A stretch of 47,994 bases of DNA from Sphingobacteriales bacterium (GCA_013298995.1 JAAFJW010000004.1:1-47994); one strand, 5' to 3'. Positions 24,391 to 33,451 are shown, numbered from the stretch's first letter. The notes: generated by a model not told the origin, from the letters alone. Made by a program: numbers and translations.

Positions 24391-24551
24391 TATTCGTGGC
24401 TATCGCTATTGTGAGGCTAAAAAAAATGTAAAGGCTTCGCCTTTATTTATTTGCCACGAATTCACGAATTTTGCTGGCAAAAAAATCTAAAACGCTATTT
24501 ATCTGTTTGTTTTAAACCTTATATCAAATTTTTTATTTGTGCCGAAACTTT
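24390..24551 (+). repeat. Dispersed structured repeat, left copy
   Basis: From about ATTCGTG to GCCGAAACTTT. It contains the hairpin AAAGGC-TTC-GCCTTT and the longer-range pair TTTGCCA/TGGCAAA around ACGAATTCACGAATT. A near-identical direct copy lies at 31419-31583, on the other side of the efflux operon. Confidence 0.88.
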
Positions 24552-24637
24552 TATTATTTAGCCAATTTGATGCTTTATCTCACAAACAAACTTAACAATT
24601 TAGGCAATAGCAAAATATTTATCACCTCTGGCATACC

Positions 24638-24684
24638 AAAAAAAGAGGATGTAGAAGCAAAATCTTCTACATCCTCTTTTTTTT
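24638..24684. terminator. Strong bidirectional terminator after the efflux operon
   Basis: A 20-bp perfect stem (24638-24657 with 24664-24683) with the core GAGGATGTAGAAG, a 6-nt loop, and A/T runs at both ends. It lies 64 bp beyond the stop codon of the RND gene on the minus strand and would also block plus-strand transcription from the array. Confidence 0.92.
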
Positions 24685-24747
24685 ACTGCTTATTTACACT
24701 GCTATACACTAGCTTTTAAGGCGCTGGTTTATATAGCAAACAACACC

Positions 24748-27700
24748 TTAATCAGCTTTTAAATGGGGTTTAGCTTTGGGTTTAGCAAAATGCGCTTTTA
24801 CTTTTACCCTAATCAAATACATAGATGGTACTACAATTAAGGTTAAAAAAGTAGCAAAGCTTAATCCAAAAATCATTGTCCACGATAGTGGGCCCCAAAA
24901 GGCTACGTTATCGCCACCAAAATAAATGTGTGGGTTGCCGGTACTAAATAAGGTGGCAAAATCTAAATTTAAACCAACAGCTAGCGGTATTAAACCCAGC
25001 ATTGTGGCGGTGGCGGTTAGTATAACGGGTGTCATACGGGTGCGGCCTGCTTCTAGTATTGCCTCGAAACCATCCATACCTTGTTCCATCATTAAATCGG
25101 CAAATTCTACCAATAATATCCCGTTTCGTACTACAATCCCCGCTAAGGCAACAATACCAATACCCATCATTACTATCGACATTTCCATACGGAACAAGCT
25201 AATACCCAGCAAAACACCTATAATACTAAATAAAATTTCGCTTAAAATAATTAGTGGTTTACCAATAGAATTAAACTGTATAACCAATATAATTAAGATT
25301 AAGAAAAACGAAGTTAATAAGGCACCACCTAAAAATGCAGCGGTTTCTTTTTGCTCTACCTGTTCGCCTGCCATATTTACTTGTACGCCTTCGGGTTTTC
25401 TAAAATCGGCTAATTCGTTTTCTATATTGGCTACTACTTCGTTAGGGTTATAATCGCCCAATACGTTTGATGATAGCATAATAATACGCTTTTGTTGCTT
25501 CCGTTTTATGCCTCCATACGTATTTACATAATCTATATTGGCAAACGATGATATAGGCACTTGCCTTACCATACCGCCCATGCCCATATCCCGATAGGTA
25601 ACTTTAATGTTTCTAAGTTGCTCTAAACTATTGCGTTGGTCTTTTTGCGCTCGCAAGTTTATTTCATAATCTTCGTCGGCATCTCTAAATTTAGAAACTT
25701 CTTTACCGTACAATGCAGTACGAATTTCCATGGCTATTTGCCCAGTAGAAATCCCTTCTCGGTTAGCCCTTTCACGGTTAATATCAAAAATTATTTCGGG
25801 TTTATTGTTTTGGAAATCAGATTTTAGCTCTTCTACACCAGCAATATTTTTAGCTACCAAATAGTTTTTTAAACGTACCGATGTTTGCACCAACGAATCT
25901 AGGTTATCGCCTGTAATTTCAATACTTATAGGTTTGGAGGTGGGTGGCCCCGATTGTTCTTGGGTTACCGAAATCTCGGCCCCAGCCACCCCTTTTATGG
26001 CTTTACGCATGGCTTCTAAATACTCGATAGAGCGTTTTCCGCTACGTTCGCCAAACTCTACAAAAGCTACCGTAACTTTACCACGGTTGGGGTAATTACC
26101 TTGGTCTTCATCTTGTGGGTCGGTTACGCCTACGGTAACGTTCGATAGTATAGACGATACATTGTGCCTACCCAAACTATCTACCACTTGGGTAACTTTT
26201 TTCTCGATAGATTTTGTAACCTCGTTGGTATATGCTTGGTCGGTACCTGTGGGTAGCGTTAAGTAAACGTATGCAAAATTAGGATCGGCTTCGGGGAAAA
26301 ACACAAACTTGGGTTTCATAATTCCTGTAAAAATTATCGAGAAAACCAATAATCCTAATGTACTACCCAAAATGGTGTATGGGCGGTGCAATGCCCAGTT
26401 TAAAAATCTTGCATATTTATCTAAAACTTTTGGCCAAGTATATTTTTGGAATTTTCGGATAGCTTTTTCTAATATAAAATGTTGCATTAAATACAAAAAT
26501 GCCATTAGCACTACAAAATTGCCAAAGCCAAAGTTTATTAAATAAGCCACCACTGTTGCCCCTCCAAAATACAATAGCGTACGTTTTACTTTTTTATCGA
26601 AAGTGGGTTTGTAAACCTCATCGGCAGTATGCGATTCCATAAAATCGACCGCAAAAACAGGGTTTATAATGTAAGCCACCACCAACGATGCCAGCAAAGT
26701 GATAATTAACGTAATAGGTAAAAAAAACATAAACTGCCCAATTACGCCAGGCCAAAAGGCTAGGGGGATAAAAGGGGCTAGGGTAGTCATGGTGCCCGAA
26801 AATACAGGTAAAAATACCTCGCCTGCGGCCATTTTTGCGGCTTGCTTTATAGGTACTTTGCCATTATCAAAAATACGGTGGGTGTTTTCTATAACCACCA
26901 CGGCATCATCAACCACAATACCTAAAGCAAGTAAGAACGAGAAAAGCACAATCATATTCATGGTGAAACCAATGGTTGGCATTAACAAAAATGCCACACA
27001 CATGGATAGCGGTACCGATAACGCCACAAAAAATGCGTTGGTAATCCCCATAAAAAACATGAGGATGAGGGTTACCAAAATAAAACCAATAACAATGGTG
27101 TTTATTAAATCGTGTAGGGTTACACGGGTTTTGTCCGATTGGTCGCCTGTGGTAACAATTTCTAAGCCTTTCGGAAATTCTTTGGCTTTCATTTCGGCCA
27201 GTAAAACACGTATTTTATCAGATGCCTCAATCAAGTTTTGCCCCGACCGTTTTTTAACATTTAACGTAATTACGTTTTTACCCGCCAGCCTAGCAAACGA
27301 TTCTTGTTCTTTAAAACCATCCACCACTTGGGCAATATCTCGCAAATAAACCGATGCGCCTGATGGTGTTTTTATAATGGTGTTTGATATTTCGGTGGCA
27401 TCTTTAAACTCTTTTTTGATATTTAAAGTTCGGCGAATGCCATCGCTAGGTACTGTACCGCCCGATGCCGAAATGTTTTCGTAACCAATGGCCATCTCAA
27501 TATCGCGGAACGATATTTGTGTAGAAGCCATTTTGTTCATATCTACATTTATTTGCACTTCGTTATCTAGGGCACCCACCAAATCAACCCCCGAAATTTC
27601 GGGCATAGCCTCAATACGGTCTTTAAGGTTTTTGGCGTACTTTTTAAGGGTTTTTAAGTCGTAATCGCCCGAAAGGTTCAAGTACATAATAGGCAAATCG

Positions 27701-28125
27701 GCAAGGTTAATGTCAATAACCTCGGGGTCGTCGGGTAGGTTATTGGGTAAATCTTGCTTGGCTTTGTCCACCGCATCTTTAATGCGTTGTTTGGCATCTT
27801 TAATAGAAACCTTTGAGTTAAACTCGGCAGTGATAAACGAAAAATCCTGAAAAGAATTAGAGGTAATACTTTTTAAACCTTGTACACCTTTAATTTGCGT
27901 TTCTAATTGCTTGGTTACCAAGTTTTCCATATTTGCAGGCGATGTACCAGGGTAAATGGTACGCACAAATATTTTCGGGATAGATATTTCGGGGAAATTT
28001 TCTTTTGGTAAGCTATTGTAGGCAAAATATCCTGCTATTAAAAGCAATACGGTAAGCACATAAATAGCCGTTTTATTATCAATAGCCCAGCTTGATGGGC
28101 CAAATTCTTTGTTACTATCTTTCAT
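24748..28125 (-). CDS. RND efflux transporter, inner-membrane permease subunit
   Basis: Proton-driven tripartite pump permease of the AcrB/HAE-1 type, 1125 residues. The TM4 proton-relay pair is present in GIVVDDAVVVIENTH, and TM10 reads GIVVRNGILLVEFA, with Arg where AcrB-type pumps usually have Lys. Two large periplasmic porter regions follow TM1 and TM7. The protein is about 80 residues longer than AcrB, mainly because of a segment near 490-570 (after DFMESHTADEVYKPTFDKK) that adds hydrophobic stretches between TM6 and TM7, and an insertion STGNPHIYFGGDN before the last spans. It is the last gene of the tetR-tolC-MFP-RND operon, 39 bp after the adaptor. Substrate unknown. Confidence 0.93.
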   Translation of the reverse strand: MKDSNKEFGPSSWAIDNKTAIYVLTVLLLIAGYFAYNSLPKENFPEISIPKIFVRTIYPGTSPANMENLVTKQLETQIKGVQGLKSITSNSFQDFSFITAEFNSKVSIKDAKQRIKDAVDKAKQDLPNNLPDDPEVIDINLADLPIMYLNLSGDYDLKTLKKYAKNLKDRIEAMPEISGVDLVGALDNEVQINVDMNKMASTQISFRDIEMAIGYENISASGGTVPSDGIRRTLNIKKEFKDATEISNTIIKTPSGASVYLRDIAQVVDGFKEQESFARLAGKNVITLNVKKRSGQNLIEASDKIRVLLAEMKAKEFPKGLEIVTTGDQSDKTRVTLHDLINTIVIGFILVTLILMFFMGITNAFFVALSVPLSMCVAFLLMPTIGFTMNMIVLFSFLLALGIVVDDAVVVIENTHRIFDNGKVPIKQAAKMAAGEVFLPVFSGTMTTLAPFIPLAFWPGVIGQFMFFLPITLIITLLASLVVAYIINPVFAVDFMESHTADEVYKPTFDKKVKRTLLYFGGATVVAYLINFGFGNFVVLMAFLYLMQHFILEKAIRKFQKYTWPKVLDKYARFLNWALHRPYTILGSTLGLLVFSIIFTGIMKPKFVFFPEADPNFAYVYLTLPTGTDQAYTNEVTKSIEKKVTQVVDSLGRHNVSSILSNVTVGVTDPQDEDQGNYPNRGKVTVAFVEFGERSGKRSIEYLEAMRKAIKGVAGAEISVTQEQSGPPTSKPISIEITGDNLDSLVQTSVRLKNYLVAKNIAGVEELKSDFQNNKPEIIFDINRERANREGISTGQIAMEIRTALYGKEVSKFRDADEDYEINLRAQKDQRNSLEQLRNIKVTYRDMGMGGMVRQVPISSFANIDYVNTYGGIKRKQQKRIIMLSSNVLGDYNPNEVVANIENELADFRKPEGVQVNMAGEQVEQKETAAFLGGALLTSFFLILIILVIQFNSIGKPLIILSEILFSIIGVLLGISLFRMEMSIVMMGIGIVALAGIVVRNGILLVEFADLMMEQGMDGFEAILEAGRTRMTPVILTATATMLGLIPLAVGLNLDFATLFSTGNPHIYFGGDNVAFWGPLSWTMIFGLSFATFLTLIVVPSMYLIRVKVKAHFAKPKAKPHLKAD

Positions 28126-28164
28126 CTTTTTTTATGTTTTTGATGTGTGATTTATTGAGGGTAA

Positions 28165-29256
28165 TTAAAACTTTACCAAATCGCCTTCGTTTAAGCCATT
28201 AAAGCCAAGGGTAATTACCTTATCGCCCGCTTTAAGGCCGCTAATAACTTCGGCATTGCCATTGTAAATTTTACCTACTTTTATGTTGGCTTTTACCACT
28301 TTAGCATCTTGCGAAAGCAAAACAAAATCGCCGTTTTCTGATTTTTGTATAGATTTTACGGGTACGGTTAAGGCGTTTGCTTTTTTATAATCCACAATTT
28401 TTAAAATGGCAAGCATATTTGGTCTAAAGCTAGCTTTAGATGGTAGCTTAACTTCTACATTAAAACTACGTGAAGCAGGGTCGATGTTTTTAGATGCAAA
28501 AGATATTTTGCTTAGCAAAGAATCTTGCGCATCGGGCACTAAAACTTCTACCTCATCGCCCATATCTATTTTGCCAGCATACGTTTCGGATACCAATGCT
28601 TTAGCTTTTAAAAGCGAAGCGTTTACGATACGCATACCAGGCAAGCCAGGTTGTATGGCTTGGCCAATTTTCCAGTCCATTAAATCAACTGTTCCGCTTA
28701 TAGGTGCAGTAACTTTGTACATTGATGCCTGCTGTTTTACTAGGGCCAATTGTTTTTCTAAACCTTGTTTTTGGGTTTTGGCACTTAAAAACTGTACCTC
28801 GGTACCTATTTTTTGGTCCCAAAGGTTTTTTTGGCGGTTAAATAAGTTAGTAGCCAAATCTAATTGCGTTTCTACCTGTGCAATGCTTTGGCGCAATACG
28901 GCATCATCAAGCTGTGCAAGCACTTGGTCTTTACTTACACGTTGCCCTATGTTTACCATAATATTGGTAATTACACCTGGTGCTTGTGCGTTTACTTGTA
29001 CGTTTTGCTCGGCATCAACTTTACCTTGTATTTCTATATAGTTTTTAAAAGTGCTTGTGCTAACCTCAATTACCGAAACATCTTTATAAATTTTTTCTTG
29101 CTTTGCGCCAATTTCGGTTTCTAGCTTTGCAATGCTGCTGTTAATTTCGGCTTGTTGTTTTTTTAACTCGGCCAGTTGGGCAGGTTTATCTTTGGGGGCG
29201 TTATTACAAGCTGCAAATAATAAAGCGGTTAGTGTGGTGAATAGTAATTTTTTCAT
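28165..29256 (-). CDS. RND efflux periplasmic adaptor (membrane fusion protein)
   Basis: 363 residues, lipid-anchored through the lipobox LLFAAC (Cys16). An N-terminal coiled segment (about 28-55, KKQQAEINSSIAKLETEIGA) is followed by the first half-lipoyl motif NVQVNAQAPGVITNIMVNIG and the second half-lipoyl VTAPISGTVDLMDWKIGQ around an alpha-hairpin. A beta-barrel and membrane-proximal domain then end in VISGLKAGDKVITLGFNGL. It links the RND permease to the TolC-type channel. The gene stands between them in the operon. Confidence 0.93.
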   Translation of the reverse strand: MKKLLFTTLTALLFAACNNAPKDKPAQLAELKKQQAEINSSIAKLETEIGAKQEKIYKDVSVIEVSTSTFKNYIEIQGKVDAEQNVQVNAQAPGVITNIMVNIGQRVSKDQVLAQLDDAVLRQSIAQVETQLDLATNLFNRQKNLWDQKIGTEVQFLSAKTQKQGLEKQLALVKQQASMYKVTAPISGTVDLMDWKIGQAIQPGLPGMRIVNASLLKAKALVSETYAGKIDMGDEVEVLVPDAQDSLLSKISFASKNIDPASRSFNVEVKLPSKASFRPNMLAILKIVDYKKANALTVPVKSIQKSENGDFVLLSQDAKVVKANIKVGKIYNGNAEVISGLKAGDKVITLGFNGLNEGDLVKF

Positions 29257-29310
29257 TTTATTTATTTTTTGGTGTTGATGATTTTTTTTTTTTGAAGCAA
29301 TTTTACGTGT

Positions 29311-30654
29311 CTATTTTATGCGACCTAATGCTTTGTCTAAATTTACTTTGTTAATTAAGGCATCGTATAGTGCGCTTATGTAATTGGTTTCGGCTTCTTT
29401 TAATGCCGTTTCGGCGGTGGTAACTTCTAAGCTGGAACCTACACCTTGCTCGTATTTTACTTTGGTAACCCGCAGTACTTCTTGTGCCAATTGGCGGTTG
29501 CTTTTTTGGTTTTCTAACGATGTTATACCATTTATATAAGCCGTTTGCGATTGGTTAATTTGTAGGTTAATACCGTTTTGTAGGTTAAATAAATCGTTAT
29601 CCGATTTTGTAACCGCCAATTTTGCTTGCTTTACCCTGTAATACCTTTGCCCGCTACTAAAAATAGGAATGTTTAATTGCAAACCAATTATAGAAGTAGG
29701 GAAACTTTTATTAAACAAGGTATTAAAATCGTTACTTAGAAAGGCTCTCGAAAAACTGCCAAACGCCGCTAATGATGGCAAAGCTTGTGCTTTATACCTT
29801 TTTAAATCTAATTGATTTAATTTTTTGCTAGTTTGCAACAAAGCATATTCGGGGCGGTTTAAATATGCCGAAGTATCGGCGGTAATGGTTTCTTTAGCAA
29901 AGCTAATATCTTCAATTTTCTCGTTAATAATTAGTTTATCGCCAATAGGCATACCCATCTGAAATTTTAATAAATTATTGTTTAAATCTAACAATCGCAA
30001 TACATTGCTACGTTCGGTTTTTATATTGTTTGATAAAACGGTTAACCTATCCACATCAATTTTTTCTACAAAACCATTTTTAAGGTATTGTTGGGTATCG
30101 TTTAGGGTTTTTTGTAAACGGCTAATGTTGGCATCTAACAAACTTAAACGTTCGTTGGCAATTAAAACCGAATAATAGGCTTGGGTTACAGCCACAGCGG
30201 TTTCTACTTTGGTACGGTTTAAGGCTCTTGCCGATAACTCTTTAAAAGTTTTTGCAGCTTGTAAGCCTACTATGTACGAACCATCAAACAATAGCTGGCT
30301 AATATTTATACCTGGGTTGGCTTGGTATTTTACCCCAAACTGTACTGGCACAACTTCGCCTGGCCTGCCAGCAAGTTCGCCAGGAATTAATGAAGTTGGT
30401 ATATCTAAAAAGTCTTGAAAATTAGCCACTCCAGTAACCTGAGGCAAGCCAATAGCCGTAGTTTCACGCACTTTATATTTGGCTATTTCTTCATCAATTT
30501 TTGCATTTAAAATAGTTGTTTGATGCTCGTAAGCATAGTTTATGCAGCTTTCTAACTTAAAGTTATGCACTTTTGTACTATCGGTTTGCGCCAATAAAGT
30601 ATTTAAGGCAAAACTTAAAACAACTGCTAATAGTAATTTTGTAGGTTTCATCAT
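29311..30654 (-). CDS. TolC-family outer-membrane efflux protein
   Basis: 447 residues with a cleavable signal ending at LNTLLAQ (near residue 23). The two internally similar halves typical of TolC are visible: ESCINYAYEHQTTILNAKID opens the first, and AVTQAYYSVLIANERLSLLD and LKEAETNYISALYDALINK mark the helical hairpins. It forms a trimeric channel with the adaptor and permease encoded downstream. Its ATG is one base after the tetR stop region, so the two are probably co-translated. Confidence 0.92.
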   Translation of the reverse strand: MMKPTKLLLAVVLSFALNTLLAQTDSTKVHNFKLESCINYAYEHQTTILNAKIDEEIAKYKVRETTAIGLPQVTGVANFQDFLDIPTSLIPGELAGRPGEVVPVQFGVKYQANPGINISQLLFDGSYIVGLQAAKTFKELSARALNRTKVETAVAVTQAYYSVLIANERLSLLDANISRLQKTLNDTQQYLKNGFVEKIDVDRLTVLSNNIKTERSNVLRLLDLNNNLLKFQMGMPIGDKLIINEKIEDISFAKETITADTSAYLNRPEYALLQTSKKLNQLDLKRYKAQALPSLAAFGSFSRAFLSNDFNTLFNKSFPTSIIGLQLNIPIFSSGQRYYRVKQAKLAVTKSDNDLFNLQNGINLQINQSQTAYINGITSLENQKSNRQLAQEVLRVTKVKYEQGVGSSLEVTTAETALKEAETNYISALYDALINKVNLDKALGRIK

Positions 30655-30655
30655 A

Positions 30656-31264
30656 TTATGGTTGGGTTTTATATTTATTAATTAATACGTGGCCGCTTAG
30701 GGTGCTTACGCCAAACAAAAAGTGTATGGTGGTTTCTAAAATCACATCGAAAAGGCTGTGGCTGCCGTTTCGCACCAAATTACATTCAAAGCTCCAGTTT
30801 ATTTGGCTTACACGTAGGGTAGCTAAAATTTCGGTGTTTAAATCGGACCTAAATATACTTTCGGCTATGCCACGTTCCAGCCCTTTTTTTACAGTATTAT
30901 AAACGTATGTGTGGTGGAAATCTAACATCAACTGGTGGGCTTTGCTGTGGTATTTTTGTAAATCGTAAAATACAGTTGGGTTTATGCCAGCAAGCATGGT
31001 TTTTAAAAAATCCATACATAAAAAAACTTCCTCAATGGCGTTGCTAGCGTTTTTGGTACGCTCGGCCATTTGGCATTCATCATCGGCAAGCATTTTGGCT
31101 ATTAGCTTGTAAACCAAATCGTCTTTATCTTTATAATAAGTATAAATTGTTTTTTTCGACATTGATAGTTGCTTGGCAATATCGTCCATAGTAACTGTTT
31201 TTATACCAAATTTCATAAACAATTTTTCGGCCTCGGCTAAAATATACTCCTCTGTTTTTTCCAT
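30656..31264 (-). CDS. TetR/AcrR-family repressor of the efflux operon
   Basis: 202 residues from the ATG at 31264 (MEKTEEYILAEAEKLF); the frame upstream offers only TTG. The N-terminal helix-turn-helix is TVTMDDIAKQLSMSKKTIYT followed by YYKDKDDLV, the hallmark of the family. The C-terminal about 150 residues are the ligand-binding and dimerisation domain. It is the first gene of the operon it most likely represses. A 10-bp inverted repeat that overlaps the promoter 25 bp upstream is the probable binding site. Confidence 0.92.
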   Translation of the reverse strand: MEKTEEYILAEAEKLFMKFGIKTVTMDDIAKQLSMSKKTIYTYYKDKDDLVYKLIAKMLADDECQMAERTKNASNAIEEVFLCMDFLKTMLAGINPTVFYDLQKYHSKAHQLMLDFHHTYVYNTVKKGLERGIAESIFRSDLNTEILATLRVSQINWSFECNLVRNGSHSLFDVILETTIHFLFGVSTLSGHVLINKYKTQP

Positions 31265-31280
31265 ATCTCTAATTCGCAAA

Positions 31281-31311
31281 CAAAACTATGGAAACTTTTA
31301 ACATTTCCAAA
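31281..31311 (-). promoter_or_regulatory. Promoter of the tetR-tolC-MFP-RND operon
   Basis: On the minus strand TTTG (31308-31311), a 19-nt spacer, and TAGTTTTG (31281-31288) match both Bacteroidota promoter elements, TTTG at -33 and TAnnTTTG at -7, with normal spacing. The -7 box ends 16 bp before the tetR ATG. This is the best promoter match in the window. Confidence 0.7.
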
Positions 31312-31318
31312 GTTTCCA
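31289..31318. promoter_or_regulatory. Candidate TetR operator
   Basis: Perfect 10-bp inverted repeat TGGAAACTTT (31289-31298) and AAAGTTTCCA (31309-31318) with a 10-bp spacer. One arm fills the space next to the -7 box and the other covers the -33 box, so a bound dimer would exclude RNA polymerase. Confidence 0.65.
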
Positions 31319-31418
31319 AATAAATTTTTTAATATTTTTTTTAAGGCATAATAGAATAGCTTGGCGGGTTAGATGTTTTACATTTATTATTATAAATCCA
31401 TAAAATTTATACGCCCAA

Positions 31419-31583
31419 ATTCGTGTATTGGTGCTATTAAATTACGAGGCTAAAAAAAATGTAAAGGCTTCGCCTTTATTTATTTGCCACCAATTCACGA
31501 ATTTTGCTGGCAAAAAAAATCATAAAACGTTATTTATCTGTTTGTTTAAGCCTTGTATCAAATTTTTATTTGTGCCGAAACTT
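31419..31583 (+). repeat. Dispersed structured repeat, right copy
   Basis: Matches 24390-24551 with few differences from GAGGCTAAAAAAAATG through GTGCCGAAACTTT, including both hairpins. The same orientation as the left copy makes the pair direct repeats around the efflux operon. Confidence 0.88.
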
Positions 31584-31636
31584 TAGTTAAAATAATAAAC
31601 TGAGGTTGATTAATAAAATATTAATAACTGTAATTT

Positions 31637-31700
31637 GGGCGTTTTTCTGCCTGCTCTGGCAGGTAACACGCCGTCCGCTGCTAGCTGGCAGGCAAGTATC
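31637..31700 (+). repeat. GGGCGTT-type palindromic element, short version
   Basis: GGGCGTT followed by CTGCC/GGCAGG palindromes, then AACACGCCGTCCGCTGCTA and TATCTTTTTTT. The order GGGCGTT, AACACGCnGT, TATCTTTTT is shared with the element at 33596, and the type is familiar as an extragenic repeat of Bacteroidota. Confidence 0.6.
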
Positions 31701-31864
31701 TTTTTTTATTTGTCTATCCCCAAAAGGGGAGGAGATGCATGAATGTGGATATAAGGCATAAAAAATTGCAGAGTAGCCATGGCGTTAATCCTAAATCAGT
31801 AATCAAAAATCGCTTTACACTAATTTAACATATACATATTATACTGATAATGCAATTTTAATGG

Positions 31865-31891
31865 TTTGGTTACATATCAACTATATGTTTG
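31865..31891 (+). promoter_or_regulatory. Possible promoter of the beta-helix lipoprotein gene
   Basis: TTTG (31865-31868) and TATGTTTG (31884-31891) resemble the -33 and -7 elements, but the 15-nt spacer is short. It would leave a leader of about 110 nt before the ATG at 32006. Confidence 0.35.
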
Positions 31892-32005
31892 CATTGCTTA
31901 TTTAAAGGTATAACCATTGTTCTTCTTATTATTTTAAGTGAAAACTTAGATTAATAAAATTAAAAAATTATTTAAAAACAAATTATTAAAACAAAACAAA
32001 ACAAA

Positions 32006-33451
32006 ATGAAAAAATTAATTTACACAGCTTTAGGTGTTGCGGCACTATTTGCTACTTCATGTAAAAAAGAAAATCTTGACCAAGGTCAAAAAGCCTTAGT
32101 TGTATCTGGTGTGGTTGATACCCTTAAAGGTGATATTACCGTAAACACTACAGTTACTAAAACTACTTACCTTAAAGGTTTAGTTTACGTAAAACCAGGT
32201 GTTACTTTAACTGTAAACCCAGGTGTTACTATCAAAGGAAGCCAAGGTGGTGTTAGTTTTGATTTGGTAAACCTTGAAAACAACAAAGGAACTTTAATTG
32301 TAGAAAAAGGTGCAAAATTAATTGCAAACGGTACTGCAGCTAATCCAATTATTTGGACTTCAAACAAAACTGCTGGTACTCGCGATTTTGGCGATTGGGG
32401 TGGTATCGTAATTTTAGGAAACGCTCCTATCTTTACTTCTACAGGTGCTGCTACAAATATTTTCGAAGCTTTAACTGCTGTACCTAACACAGGTGGCCGT
32501 AACTCATACGGTGGTACAATTGCTAACGATAACTCAGGTTCTATGACTTACAACCGTATTGAGTTTGCTGGTGGTGTTGTTGTAGCTGCTAACAGAGAGG
32601 TTAATGGTTTAACTTTATGTGGTGTTGGTAATGCTACCACGCTTAAATACATCGAAGTATCTAACTCTGGTGATGATGCTTTTGAGTTTTTTGGTGGTAC
32701 TGTAAACGCTAGCTACCTAGTGTCTTTTGGTAACAAAGATGATGATTACGATTTTGATGAGGCTTACGCTGGTAACTTGCAATTTATTATTGCTTACCGT
32801 AACGATTTAGCTGATAACTCAGGCTCAGCAATGATTGAATTAGATAACAATGCTACTGCAGCAGTTTATGCTTCAAAAACTTTGCCTTTTATAGCTAACG
32901 CTACTTTAATAGGTCCTGCATCTACAGTAGTACGTACAATTGATGGTTCTGGTAACCCAATTGTAGGAAGCCGTTATGATGGTGGTGTTTATGTGAGAAG
33001 ATCTGGTTTAATCAGATTAGCAAATTCATTAATCATCGCTCAAGCTATGCCTTGTGCTTTTGCTTCAAGCCCTACAACTGATGCTAATTTATTATTAGCT
33101 CCTACAGCTACAGGTGCATCAGCAGTGGTTAACAATCTTTTCCAAACTAACAATTCTGGTACTTCTGTAGTAATGGATGCTAACGAATCTAACCCAATTG
33201 TAATACCTTCTCCAGCAACTGTTAACAATACCGCTTTAATTGCACAATTTACTACTTGGGGTAATCCTTTCTTAGCTAACTTTGCTGCTTTCAAATTAGG
33301 TGCTGCACTTAACCCACTACCAACTTCACCTGCTTTAACTGGCGGTATGAACTTAGCTGCTTACGGTTTTGTAGGTACTACACAACGTGGTGCGGTTAGA
33401 ACTACAGATGTGTGGACTGCTCAACCTTGGATTTCAACTGCTACAAACTAA
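32006..33451 (+). CDS. Beta-helix surface lipoprotein
   Basis: 481 residues. Lipoprotein signal MKKLIYTALGVAALFATSC (Cys19) followed by KKE. The rest is Gly/Ala/Thr/Asn-rich beta-strand repeats such as GLVYVKPGVTLTVNPGVTIK and GTLIVEKGAKLIANGTAANP, expected to form a right-handed parallel beta-helix. An acidic stretch, NKDDDYDFDEAY, may bind Ca2+. It is clearly related to the protein at 45393 (shared GTA..PI..TS, NA..LVS....D.DF..AY.G..Q.I.A.R and N.T.IGP patterns). Codons are biased to GCT, GGT, ACT and AAC, unlike neighbouring genes, which suggests high expression. Exact function is unknown. Confidence 0.8.
   Translation: MKKLIYTALGVAALFATSCKKENLDQGQKALVVSGVVDTLKGDITVNTTVTKTTYLKGLVYVKPGVTLTVNPGVTIKGSQGGVSFDLVNLENNKGTLIVEKGAKLIANGTAANPIIWTSNKTAGTRDFGDWGGIVILGNAPIFTSTGAATNIFEALTAVPNTGGRNSYGGTIANDNSGSMTYNRIEFAGGVVVAANREVNGLTLCGVGNATTLKYIEVSNSGDDAFEFFGGTVNASYLVSFGNKDDDYDFDEAYAGNLQFIIAYRNDLADNSGSAMIELDNNATAAVYASKTLPFIANATLIGPASTVVRTIDGSGNPIVGSRYDGGVYVRRSGLIRLANSLIIAQAMPCAFASSPTTDANLLLAPTATGASAVVNNLFQTNNSGTSVVMDANESNPIVIPSPATVNNTALIAQFTTWGNPFLANFAAFKLGAALNPLPTSPALTGGMNLAAYGFVGTTQRGAVRTTDVWTAQPWISTATN

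Larger units (their letters stand above)
24164..24747. other. Gene-free right border of the array
   Basis: 584 bases. They hold the upstream region of the XRE gene, repeat copy F, one copy of a repeat that flanks the efflux operon, and the efflux operon's terminator. A short plus-strand open frame here (24537-24719) runs through the terminator and is not credible. Confidence 0.7.
31265..32005. other. Intergenic region between tetR and beta-helix lipoprotein
   Basis: 741 bases without a gene. In order: the efflux operon promoter/operator; the right copy of the flanking direct repeat; a GGCAGG-rich palindromic element; a CCCC-AAAA-GGGG palindrome near 31711; and about 200 AT-rich bases with a possible promoter for the next gene. 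Confidence 0.7.

Noticed and set aside
24537-24719. Plus-strand 60-residue open frame
   Set aside because: It reads through a 20-bp perfect terminator stem and has no recognisable features.
26699-27349. Plus-strand 216-residue open frame inside the RND gene
   Set aside because: Antisense shadow of a clear permease; no independent domain.
32006-33451. Multidrug transporter annotation
   Set aside because: Beta-helix lipoproteins of this type are sometimes labelled this way, but the sequence has a lipobox, strand repeats and no membrane spans, so a transporter is ruled out.
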